Shown here: positions 53,411 to 64,000 of the stretch, in pieces | Layout of the letters: the number at the start of each line of letters is the position of its first letter | How positions within the stretch are numbered: the first letter of the stretch is position 1 | Assembly (NCBI RefSeq): GCF_014042355.1 | Contig: NZ_JACEZU010000005.1 | Location: 1 to 64,000, forward strand | Direction of reading: 5' to 3' | Length of the DNA stretch: 64,000 nt | DNA from: Rugamonas apoptosis | GTDB taxonomy: Bacteria > Pseudomonadota > Gammaproteobacteria > Burkholderiales > Burkholderiaceae_D | The notes under the pieces: model-generated | The model's database searches: none | Told to the model about the DNA's origin: nothing | The model's input: only the letters and a program-made list of their open reading frames with translations | Program-made: the position numbers and the translations under genes

Positions 53411-54694
53411 TTATGCGCTGCGAATGTGTGCAGAAGCCACGTTGGCCTCACTGGCTTCTTGCGGGTCATGCAATGCTCCTTCCCACTTGGCGACCACGGC
53501 CGTCGCCACCGCGTTACCGACGGCGTTGGTGGCCGAACGACCCATGTCAAGGAACTGGTCGACGCCCATCAGCAGCAACAGGCCTGCTTCAGGGATGTGG
53601 AATTGGTTGAGGGTGGCGGCGATCACCACCAGCGAAGCGCGTGGCACACCGGCCATGCCCTTGGAGGTCAGCATCAGCAGCAACAGCATCGTGATTTGGG
53701 TACCGATCGACAGATCGATGCCATAAGCCTGGGAAATGAACAGTACGGCGAAGGTGCAGTACATCATCGAGCCATCCAGGTTGAAGGAGTAACCCATCGG
53801 CAGCACGAAGCTGGAAATCTTGCGTTGCACGCCGAATTTGTCGAGCGCGTCGAGCAGTTTAGGATACGCCGCTTCCGAGCTGGCTGTCGAGAATGCCAGC
53901 AGGAAAGGTTCGCGGATCAGGCCGATCAGGGTGAATACGCGACGGCCGATGAAGACGAAACCGCCACCGATCAGCAAGGCCCACAGGCAGAACAGACCGA
54001 GGTAGAAACCGCCCATGAACTTGGCGAACGTGCCGAGGATGGCCAGGCCGTTGGTGGTCACGACGGACGCCATGGCGGCGAACACGGCCAGAGGGGCCAG
54101 TTTCATGATGGCGCCGGTGATGCGCAGCATGACTTGGGCCAGTTGGTCGATCACAGCCGTCAGTTTGCGGCCCGAGTCGCCCATGGCGCCCAAGGCGCTG
54201 CCGAAGAAGATGGCGAATACCAGCACTTGCAGGATTTCATTGTTGGCCATCGCCTCGATCGGCGATTTAGGCACCATGTGGGACACGAAGTCCTTCAGCG
54301 TGAATGCCGCCGTTTTCAAGCCGGTGGACGCATCAGCCGCCGGTAATGGCAAGCCCAGGTGGGCGCCCAATTGCATGAAATTGGACAGCAGCATGCCCAG
54401 CGTCAGCGAAACCAGCGAGGCGATAATGAACCAGCTCATGGCTTTAGCGCCGATGCGGCCGGCCGCTTTACCATCGCCCATATGGGCAATACCAATCGTC
54501 AGCGTGGAAAATACCAGCAGCGAGATAATCATTTTGATTAAACGCAGGAATACATCCGTCGCAATCGAGATATGCGCGGCGATATCGCTGGTGATTTTCT
54601 GTTCAGGGAAAGTTTCATGGCAGGCGTAACCCACCAGGATGCCTAGCACCATCGCAATCAAGATATAGATGGTTAACGGGCGTTGTTTTTTCAT
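53411..54694 (-). CDS. dctA: C4-dicarboxylate:cation symporter DctA
   Basis: 427 residues of the DAACS family: eight membrane segments and two hairpins, with AFSTASSEAAYPKLLDAL, GYSFNLDGSMMYCTFAVLFIS and LDMGRSATNAVGNAVATAVV. It takes up succinate, fumarate and malate with protons or sodium. GGAGG precedes the ATG closely. A sigma-54-type promoter lies about 100 bp upstream, and the dctBD genes are downstream, so the module is self-contained. Confidence 0.95.
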   Translation of the reverse strand: MKKQRPLTIYILIAMVLGILVGYACHETFPEQKITSDIAAHISIATDVFLRLIKMIISLLVFSTLTIGIAHMGDGKAAGRIGAKAMSWFIIASLVSLTLGMLLSNFMQLGAHLGLPLPAADASTGLKTAAFTLKDFVSHMVPKSPIEAMANNEILQVLVFAIFFGSALGAMGDSGRKLTAVIDQLAQVMLRITGAIMKLAPLAVFAAMASVVTTNGLAILGTFAKFMGGFYLGLFCLWALLIGGGFVFIGRRVFTLIGLIREPFLLAFSTASSEAAYPKLLDALDKFGVQRKISSFVLPMGYSFNLDGSMMYCTFAVLFISQAYGIDLSIGTQITMLLLLMLTSKGMAGVPRASLVVIAATLNQFHIPEAGLLLLMGVDQFLDMGRSATNAVGNAVATAVVAKWEGALHDPQEASEANVASAHIRSA

Positions 54695-54785
54695 TTCGTT
54701 CCTCCGGCCTATGGGTGGAACCGGCGTCTTGGGCCTGTTCCGTTGTTTTCAATGGCGACCTTCTGTCTGGTCTGGTGGGGGTAAT

Positions 54786-54802
54786 AGCAATCGGCGTGCC
54801 TG
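54786..54802 (-). promoter_or_regulatory. Sigma-54 (-24/-12) promoter of dctA
   Basis: Read on the minus strand: CAGGCACG-CCGA-TTGCT. GG of the -24 box and GC of the -12 box are separated by exactly ten bases, as required, and the match to TGGCACG-N4-TTGCW is good except for the first base. It lies 92 bases upstream of the dctA start. The expected start site is near 54775. Confidence 0.75.
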
Positions 54803-55123
54803 CTGCCCCAACAAGATGGCATTTATGCTAAACCTTTGTTCTATAAGGATAAATATCTTTAGCAGCGGGCGCTGGGCCGCCAATTGGTATCAATCCTTGG
54901 AATGGACCAAAAAGGCTTGTATGAGAACTTGGAAAGCCAGCCTGGCCGTACGAGCGGTCACGGCCGGAACGGGCCCGTTACGCTAATTCCTGGCACGTCC
55001 AGGCCAGGATCGAGCATGATGGCCGGCGCCTGCCCGGCCTGCGCCCAGTTCGCCTATACTGCTACGCAGGTTAGCAATGCGTCTCCCGCGCATTCCCCGC
55101 CACCACGGCACTGAGCAGGCACC
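54803..55123. other. Gap between dctA and the AlkD-like gene
   Basis: No gene is supported here. Near the dctA promoter, GCTAAA...TTTAGC (about 54826-54862) with an inner CCTT...AAGG forms an imperfect inverted repeat, a possible upstream activator (DctD) site at an enhancer-like distance. The rest shows nothing I recognise. Confidence 0.3.
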
Positions 55124-55792
55124 ATGACCACACGCGCGTTGGATGAGATTCGGAAAATACTCACGGCAAACGCACAAGCCGCCCGCGCGGCGCCGATGCG
55201 CGCCTATATGCGTGACCAGTTCATTTTCCTCGGCATTCCCACGCCGCTACGGCGCACGTTATTACACCAGCGCTTCAAGGAATTAAAAGGCAGTGGTGCG
55301 GCGCATTTAATGGGATTGGCAAAACAATTATGGGCTTTGCCAGAGCGTGAATATCAATACGCGGCATTGGATATGCTGGCGATGTGGCATAAGGAGTTGG
55401 GCGTCGAGCAGATTCCGGAATTGCTATTATTGGCGCAGGATAAATCCTGGTGGGATACCGTGGACGGGTTCGCCGCCATTATCGGCGATATACTCGACGG
55501 CGGCCATGCGGGGATGGACGACGCATTATCCAGCCCGAATATGTGGCTGCGGCGGATCGCCTTGCTGCATCAATTGGGCTGGCGCGACCGGACCGACCGC
55601 GCACGCCTGTTCAGGTATGCCCGCACATTGGCGCCGGAACGGGAGTTTTTTATTCAAAAGGCGATCGGCTGGGCGTTACGCGACTATGCGCGCCACGATC
55701 CCGACGCAGTGCGCGCCTTCCTGCTCACGGAACAGCGGCTGTTGTCGCCGTTAAGTTACCGCGAGGCCAACAAGCACCTCAAGCTCGGCTGA
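55124..55792 (+). CDS. AlkD-like DNA alkylation repair protein
   Basis: 222 residues, all helical HEAT-like repeats, with SWWDTVDGFAAIIGDIL and EFFIQKAIGWALRDYARHDPDAV. These match the Trp/Asp residues of AlkD glycosylases, which remove bulky alkylated bases without flipping them. Members also bind but do not cut DNA, so glycosylase activity is likely but not certain. The gene stands alone. Confidence 0.85.
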   Translation: MTTRALDEIRKILTANAQAARAAPMRAYMRDQFIFLGIPTPLRRTLLHQRFKELKGSGAAHLMGLAKQLWALPEREYQYAALDMLAMWHKELGVEQIPELLLLAQDKSWWDTVDGFAAIIGDILDGGHAGMDDALSSPNMWLRRIALLHQLGWRDRTDRARLFRYARTLAPEREFFIQKAIGWALRDYARHDPDAVRAFLLTEQRLLSPLSYREANKHLKLG

Positions 55793-55806
55793 CTTCCGGG
55801 GTGACG

Positions 55807-56847
55807 CTAGACGGCCTGTCGCGCAGCCAGGCGCCAGCGCCGCGGCGTCTCGCCCGACCAGTTCAGGAATGCACGATTAAAGGCGCTTTGTTCGGAGTAC
55901 CCCAACAGCAAGGCCACTTCCGGCAGCGATAATTGGGTGTCGCGCAGATAATGCTCGGCCAGCCGGCGCCGGGTGTCTTCCAGTAAATTCCTGAAACTCC
56001 AGCCACGCGCGTGCAGCCAACGCCGCAACGTCCGGCCCGACACGTGCAATTCCTGCGCCACCTGATCCAGCATGGATTCACCGTCCAGCAGATGGCTGGA
56101 GATACAGCGCCTGACGGTTTGCAGCAGGTGGTCGGGGCCGGGCATGGCGGCCAGACTGGCCTCTACCTGGCGCTCCAGCATGGCCACCAGGGCCGGATCG
56201 GCACGCCGCAGCGGCAACTCCAGCAGGCTGGCCGGAAAACAGACGCGGGTGGCCTTCTGCCCGAACAGGACCGGGCAGCGGAACAGTTCCGCATACGGGG
56301 CCACGTCGGCCGGCGCCGGCTCGACGAAGTGGATGGCCACCGGATCGACATCGCTGTCCGTAATGTCGCGGGCGAACTGGACCAGCGCCGCCAACCCGCA
56401 TTGGTTGGCCAGCAAGCCGATATGGCGCGATTCATCGCTCCATTCCAGGATCAGCCTGTCCTCGGCCGCATAAGTGCGCACGGGGCTCACATCATGCACC
56501 AGCCGCTGGTAACGCAAATACCGTTGCAAGGCGGCCAGCACGGACTGCGACGCCAGCAGCACGTACCCTAGCGGCCCCAGGTGGGCGGGGGTGATGCTGG
56601 CGCCCACATGCAAGCCCAGGGCGGGATCATGCAACTGGCGCGCGGCGGCGGCCAGCATGCCGGCCCAGCGCAACGCGGGATAGGAAGACGGGGTCGCCTC
56701 CGGTGGCGGTGGCGCTTCGCCCAGGATGACGGCGGCGTCCGCGCCTTGTCGCGCCAGATAGTCGAACAACAGGCGCACATAGGCACCTGGCACACTGCCG
56801 GTCAGTCCCATGGCGGTGGCAGGTAGTACACGAATGTGGTCGGGCAT
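55807..56847 (-). CDS. AraC-family transcriptional regulator
   Basis: 346 residues. The N-terminal half (about 15-190) is the arabinose-binding-type regulatory domain of the OruR/PchR class, with LFDYLARQGADAAVILGEAP and PVRTYAAEDRLILEW. The C-terminal double helix-turn-helix is DGESMLDQVAQELHVSGRTLRRWLHARG and LSLPEVALLLGYSEQSAFNRAF. It is divergent from the membrane-protein gene at 56937, 89 bp away, its most likely target. Confidence 0.9.
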   Translation of the reverse strand: MPDHIRVLPATAMGLTGSVPGAYVRLLFDYLARQGADAAVILGEAPPPPEATPSSYPALRWAGMLAAAARQLHDPALGLHVGASITPAHLGPLGYVLLASQSVLAALQRYLRYQRLVHDVSPVRTYAAEDRLILEWSDESRHIGLLANQCGLAALVQFARDITDSDVDPVAIHFVEPAPADVAPYAELFRCPVLFGQKATRVCFPASLLELPLRRADPALVAMLERQVEASLAAMPGPDHLLQTVRRCISSHLLDGESMLDQVAQELHVSGRTLRRWLHARGWSFRNLLEDTRRRLAEHYLRDTQLSLPEVALLLGYSEQSAFNRAFLNWSGETPRRWRLAARQAV

Positions 56848-56936
56848 GGCCTAAATTGTCAAAAAAGTTGACCTGCGTGGTCAAGCCAGCGCCGATCGCG
56901 GTATCTACAATCCAGTTTTCATAAAAAGGAGACAAC

Positions 56937-57572
56937 ATGATCGCAGATTCCGCCGCCCAGGCACAAGCGCTGGTGCGTAACGCGTCGCATTTTCAGTGGT
57001 ATGTGATTCCCCTGCTGCTGCTGGTGATCCAGGCTTACGGTGAACAGGCCGCCGCCCGCCGCTGGAATGTGGTGCTGGCCGGCGTGGCGTTCTGGCTGAT
57101 GGATTGGATCAACGAGATCTGGAATGGCCTGCTGTTCCACTTTTCCGGCTTCGCGCCCGCCTGGGGCACGCCGGGCAGTTCGGCCTACGTGATCCTGATC
57201 GGCCTCAACGTGGAAATCACCTTCATGTTCGCCATCATGGGTTTGTACGCGGCCCGCATGCTGCCGGCCGACGCCAACGCGAAGATTTTCGGCATCAACA
57301 ACCGCTGGGTGATCGCGGCCGGGAATTCGGTGCTGTGCGTGGGCGTGGAATACTGGCTCAACCACATCGGCGCCCTCACCTGGGAATGGTCCGGCTGGAA
57401 CGTGGGCACGCCGTGGCTGATCTGGCTGGTGGGCTACATGCCCTTCTTCGTCGTCGCCTATTTGGTGCACGATATGCGCTCGCGCACGCGCCAGGTGGCC
57501 GTCGTGGCCGGACTAGGCGCCACCGTGGCCGGCGGGCTGGCCCTGTTCGCGGGCGTGCTGCACTGGATCTGA
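56937..57572 (+). CDS. Hypothetical integral membrane protein
   Basis: 211 residues, six predicted membrane segments (WYVIPLLLLVIQAYGEQ, VVLAGVAFWLMDWINEIWNGLL, AYVILIGLNVEITFMFAIMGLYA and others), with conserved-looking acidic/aromatic residues near the second segment (MDWINEIWN) and a YWLNHIGALTW loop. I do not recognise the family. The divergent AraC regulator suggests control by a small molecule. AAAGGAGAC precedes the ATG, and a strong terminator follows. Confidence 0.55.
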   Translation: MIADSAAQAQALVRNASHFQWYVIPLLLLVIQAYGEQAAARRWNVVLAGVAFWLMDWINEIWNGLLFHFSGFAPAWGTPGSSAYVILIGLNVEITFMFAIMGLYAARMLPADANAKIFGINNRWVIAAGNSVLCVGVEYWLNHIGALTWEWSGWNVGTPWLIWLVGYMPFFVVAYLVHDMRSRTRQVAVVAGLGATVAGGLALFAGVLHWI

Positions 57573-57585
57573 GCATAGCGTAAAA

Positions 57586-57623
57586 AAAACGGCCCCGTTT
57601 CGTCGCCGAAACGGGGCCGTTTT
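57586..57623. terminator. Strong bidirectional terminator before purL
   Basis: A perfect 17-bp stem around TCGC: 57586-57602 with 57607-57623, rich in GGCCCCG/CGGGGCC with A- and T-runs at the ends. It separates the convergent membrane-protein gene and purL. Confidence 0.9.
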
Positions 57624-57640
57624 CTATTGCAGCGGGTTCC

Positions 57641-61690
<4,050 letters not shown>

Positions 61691-62010
61691 GGTTTGGAGA
61701 TGGTTGATGCAGCGAGGCTGCGGATTTAAAGAATGAGACGGCACGAAACTGAACGTATGCGATATTGCAAAATTTCCTGTGCGCGCATTATACCGCTTTC
61801 GCCCCTCTCCCCACAGCCCCAATTCGGCGCAAAAAGTGCCGCCGAAGCAACATTTTTTGCCGTTTCACGGTCGAAAACGGGCTTGCCGGGCGAGAAACAC
61901 TATCAAGCGCTGCAATTTTTTCGTTGCTTGGAGTATGCTTGTTTCAAATTTTGCTGAAGCCTGCCGATAAGGACTCACCGCCCCTGCGGCCCGGCCCACG
62001 AAAGTCCACC
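61691..62010. other. Divergent promoter region between purL and the REC-TPR genes
   Basis: No gene is supported. It must hold promoters for both directions. A small hairpin CCGTTT/AAACGG (61860-61880) lies near the middle. The A/T-rich stretch at 61910-61960 (TTTTTTCG, then TTGCTTGG and TATGCT) could carry the promoter of the downstream gene, without certainty. Confidence 0.3.
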
Positions 62011-63711
62011 ATGCCAGACTATAGCAACCTGTCGGTCCTGATCGTCGACCCCAACCAGGGCATGCGCGCCAGTCTGCACAACATGCTGACTCAGGTGAAT
62101 ATCACCAAGGTCGACCACGCCGTCAGTTCGGCCACCGCCATCCGCCAGCTGGGCACCAAGTCCTATGACGTGATCCTGTGCGAATACGACCTGGGCGGCA
62201 GCGCCGAGAACGCCGGCCAGGACGGCCAGCAGTTGCTGGAGGATTTGCGGCACCACCGCGTCATCAGCCAGTGGGCCATTTTCATCATGCTCACGGCCGA
62301 AGGCGTGTACAGCAAGGTGGTGAGCGCGGCCGAGCTGCTGCCCACTGATTACATCCTCAAGCCGTTCACGGTCGATGTGCTGTCGCAGCGCATAGGCCGC
62401 GCCCTGGAGCGGCGCGCCAACTTCCTGCCCGTGTACCAGAAGATAGGCCAAGGCAAGGCGCGCGAGGCGCTTGATGCCTGCCTGGCGGCGGAAACCAGCC
62501 AGCCCCGCTACGCCACCGACTACGCGCGGCTGCGGGCCGAACTGCTGGTGAGCCTGGACCGGCACGCGGAAGCGGAGCAGGTCTACGCCGCCATCCTCCA
62601 ATCGAAGCCGCTGGGCTGGGCGCAACTGGGCCAGGCGCGCTGCCTGTCGCACCTGGGGCGCCATGGCGAAGCCCAGGCCCTGCTGGAAGCGCTGGTGGCC
62701 GCCAACCCGAAATTCATGGCCGCCTACGACCTGCTGGCCCAGTGCCTGCGCGTCCGGGGCAACGACGAGGCCGCGAAACAAGTGCTGCAGGACGCGGTCG
62801 CCATCTCGCCCCACATGGTACGCCGGCTGCGCCATCTGGGCGATGTGGCGCTGGCTGTGGGCGATGTGGCGGGCGCCGAGCAAGCCTACAAGCAGGTGGT
62901 CGCCAAGGCCCGCCATTCCGAGTTTCGCGATCCATCCGACCATGTCAACCTGGTGCGCACACTGGTCAAGAAAGGCGATGCGACAGCCGCCAGCGCCGTG
63001 GTGCGCGACCTGGAGCGGTCCCTGCGCAGCAGTGCCGGCACGGAAGTGTGCCGCGCCTACGCCGCCTCCATGGTGCTGGAACTGAAAGGCGACGCGGCCG
63101 GCGCGGCCGCCGAACTGGCCAAGGCCATGAACAAGCTGGCCGAGGCGACGGGCATGTCGAGCAATGTGAAGCTGGGCCTGGCCCACAGCTGCCTCGTCAA
63201 CCGCATGGACGAACAGGCCAACGCCCTGTTCGCGGAACTGACGGCCGACCCCAACAGCGGCGTGAGCGCATCGCAGGTGCTGGCCATCTGCGAACAGGCC
63301 GACCGGCCGGAGCTGGTCAAGCAGCACCATGCCAACCTCGATTCGGCGGTGGACGCGATGGTGCGCCAGGCGGCGGAAAAGAGCCGCCAGGGCGACCTGC
63401 GCGGCGCGGTCGAGGTGCTGCACCTGGCCCTGCAACGCAATCCCGAGCACACGGGTCTGTGGACGGTCGCCGCCACCGCCATGTTGCGCCAACTGGCCGA
63501 CGTGGGTTGGGACGCGGCCCTGTTCGGCCAGTGCACGGCCCTGCTGCGGCGCATCCGCGAGCACAATGCCGAGCATCCGCTGCTGCCTGGTTTGCTGACC
63601 CAGTACGTGGCCATCCGCAAGCAGCATGGCGCGCAGCTCGCCGCCGCGCATCCGGCGCCGCAGCCGCCCGCACCTGCGCCGTCAACCTCACCTTCACCTT
63701 CGGCCGCTTAG
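62011..63711 (+). CDS. REC-TPR protein, atypical receiver (copy 1)
   Basis: 566 residues. The receiver (about 1-125) begins LSVLIVDPNQGMRASL and keeps MLTAEG and ILKPF, but the usual phospho-Asp is Glu58 (VILCEYDLGG) and only one N-terminal acidic residue (Asp13) is present. TPR-like helical repeats follow from about residue 140 to 530 (WAQLGQARCLSHLGRHGEAQALLEAL and similar), then a Pro/Ser/Ala-rich tail. It probably acts as a protein scaffold rather than a phospho-switch. A paralogue follows at once, 21 bases later. Confidence 0.88.
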   Translation: MPDYSNLSVLIVDPNQGMRASLHNMLTQVNITKVDHAVSSATAIRQLGTKSYDVILCEYDLGGSAENAGQDGQQLLEDLRHHRVISQWAIFIMLTAEGVYSKVVSAAELLPTDYILKPFTVDVLSQRIGRALERRANFLPVYQKIGQGKAREALDACLAAETSQPRYATDYARLRAELLVSLDRHAEAEQVYAAILQSKPLGWAQLGQARCLSHLGRHGEAQALLEALVAANPKFMAAYDLLAQCLRVRGNDEAAKQVLQDAVAISPHMVRRLRHLGDVALAVGDVAGAEQAYKQVVAKARHSEFRDPSDHVNLVRTLVKKGDATAASAVVRDLERSLRSSAGTEVCRAYAASMVLELKGDAAGAAAELAKAMNKLAEATGMSSNVKLGLAHSCLVNRMDEQANALFAELTADPNSGVSASQVLAICEQADRPELVKQHHANLDSAVDAMVRQAAEKSRQGDLRGAVEVLHLALQRNPEHTGLWTVAATAMLRQLADVGWDAALFGQCTALLRRIREHNAEHPLLPGLLTQYVAIRKQHGAQLAAAHPAPQPPAPAPSTSPSPSAA

Positions 63712-63732
63712 GCCACGCCTGGAAACCGATAC

Positions 63733-64000
63733 ATGCAAGATTACGCTGAACTTTCCGTCCTGCTGGTAGACCCCAACCCCGGCATGCGCGCCACCTTGCG
63801 CAATATGCTGAACCAGTCCGGCATCAACCGCGTCGACGACGCGGTGAGTTCGGGTACGGCCATCAGCCAGCTGAACAAGAAAAGTTACGACATCATCCTG
63901 TGCGAATACGACCTGGGCAGTGGCGCCGGCGACAGCGGCCAGGATGGCCAGCAACTGCTGGAAGACCTGCGCCACCACAAGCTGATCGCGCAGTGGACCA
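63733..64000 (+). CDS. REC-TPR protein, atypical receiver (copy 2), cut by the right edge
   Basis: The first 89 residues are visible. They align closely with copy 1: LSVLLVDPNPGMRATLRNML, the same Glu58 at the phosphorylation position (IILCEYDLGSG) and GQDGQQLLEDLRHHKL. GGAAACCGATAC precedes the ATG. The rest, presumably TPR repeats, lies right of the window. It is one of at least two tandem paralogues. Confidence 0.85.
   Translation, partial: MQDYAELSVLLVDPNPGMRATLRNMLNQSGINRVDDAVSSGTAISQLNKKSYDIILCEYDLGSGAGDSGQDGQQLLEDLRHHKLIAQWT

Overview
The window looks like about 64 kb of chromosome from a GC-rich betaproteobacterium, most probably of the Oxalobacteraceae (Janthinobacterium/Massilia/Duganella group). 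This is inferred from the base composition, the run mltG-tmk-holB-pilZ-tatD with a divergent ygfZ, the porin type and the dense two-component and cyclic-di-GMP signalling. No rRNA, tRNA or CRISPR array was seen.

Left edge (1-4787): the right-hand part of an integrated filamentous phage (inovirus), with all genes on the + strand: a membrane-protein tail, a Zot/pI assembly ATPase, a pIV-like secretin, a ribbon-helix-helix (RHH) regulator, a hairpin-rich intergenic region, an HUH rolling-circle Rep, and an unrecognised Cys-rich protein. It ends at 4760-4787 in a 28-bp sequence that reads as a XerC/XerD dif site. The phage is therefore probably integrated at dif, and the window starts at the replication terminus. 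The ssb, coat and adsorption genes and the second dif copy should lie left of the window.

Region 4.8-20.7 kb: an OsmC-YcaO fusion protein, an ArsR/AHSA1/DUF1801 operon with an inverted-repeat operator, a lipoprotein built of repeated DUF2799-type units, a QseBC-like two-component pair, two tandem heparan-N-acetyltransferase-like membrane proteins, a small beta-barrel, a solitary elongation factor G, a PRMT-like methyltransferase and an ankyrin protein. Region 20.7-28 kb: tatD, a decayed VapBC module, a GNAT enzyme, pilZ, holB, tmk and mltG, then the divergent ygfZ operon (DUF4936, NRDE protein) and small enzymes.

Region 28-44.2 kb is a fatty-acid/acyl-CoA catabolic zone: a thiolase/acyl-CoA dehydrogenase/Dabb/SDR/MDR gene run, an MHS-family transporter, a FadB-type multifunctional protein, NnrU and an acyl-CoA ligase. 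The thiolase and fadB promoter regions share an 11-bp operator-like word. A membrane GAF-GGDEF-EAL-REC protein with degenerate catalytic motifs sits among them. Region 44.4-49 kb: selO-msrB, yciB-bolA and two duplicated parvulin-type isomerases.

Region 49-54.8 kb is a complete C4-dicarboxylate system: dctA and a porin, with the dctB/dctD sensor and sigma-54 activator just downstream, and a well-formed -24/-12 promoter upstream of dctA. The right end has an AlkD-like protein, an AraC regulator divergent from a membrane protein, purL, and two tandem REC-TPR proteins. Both have Glu at the usual phospho-Asp position, and the second is cut by the window edge.
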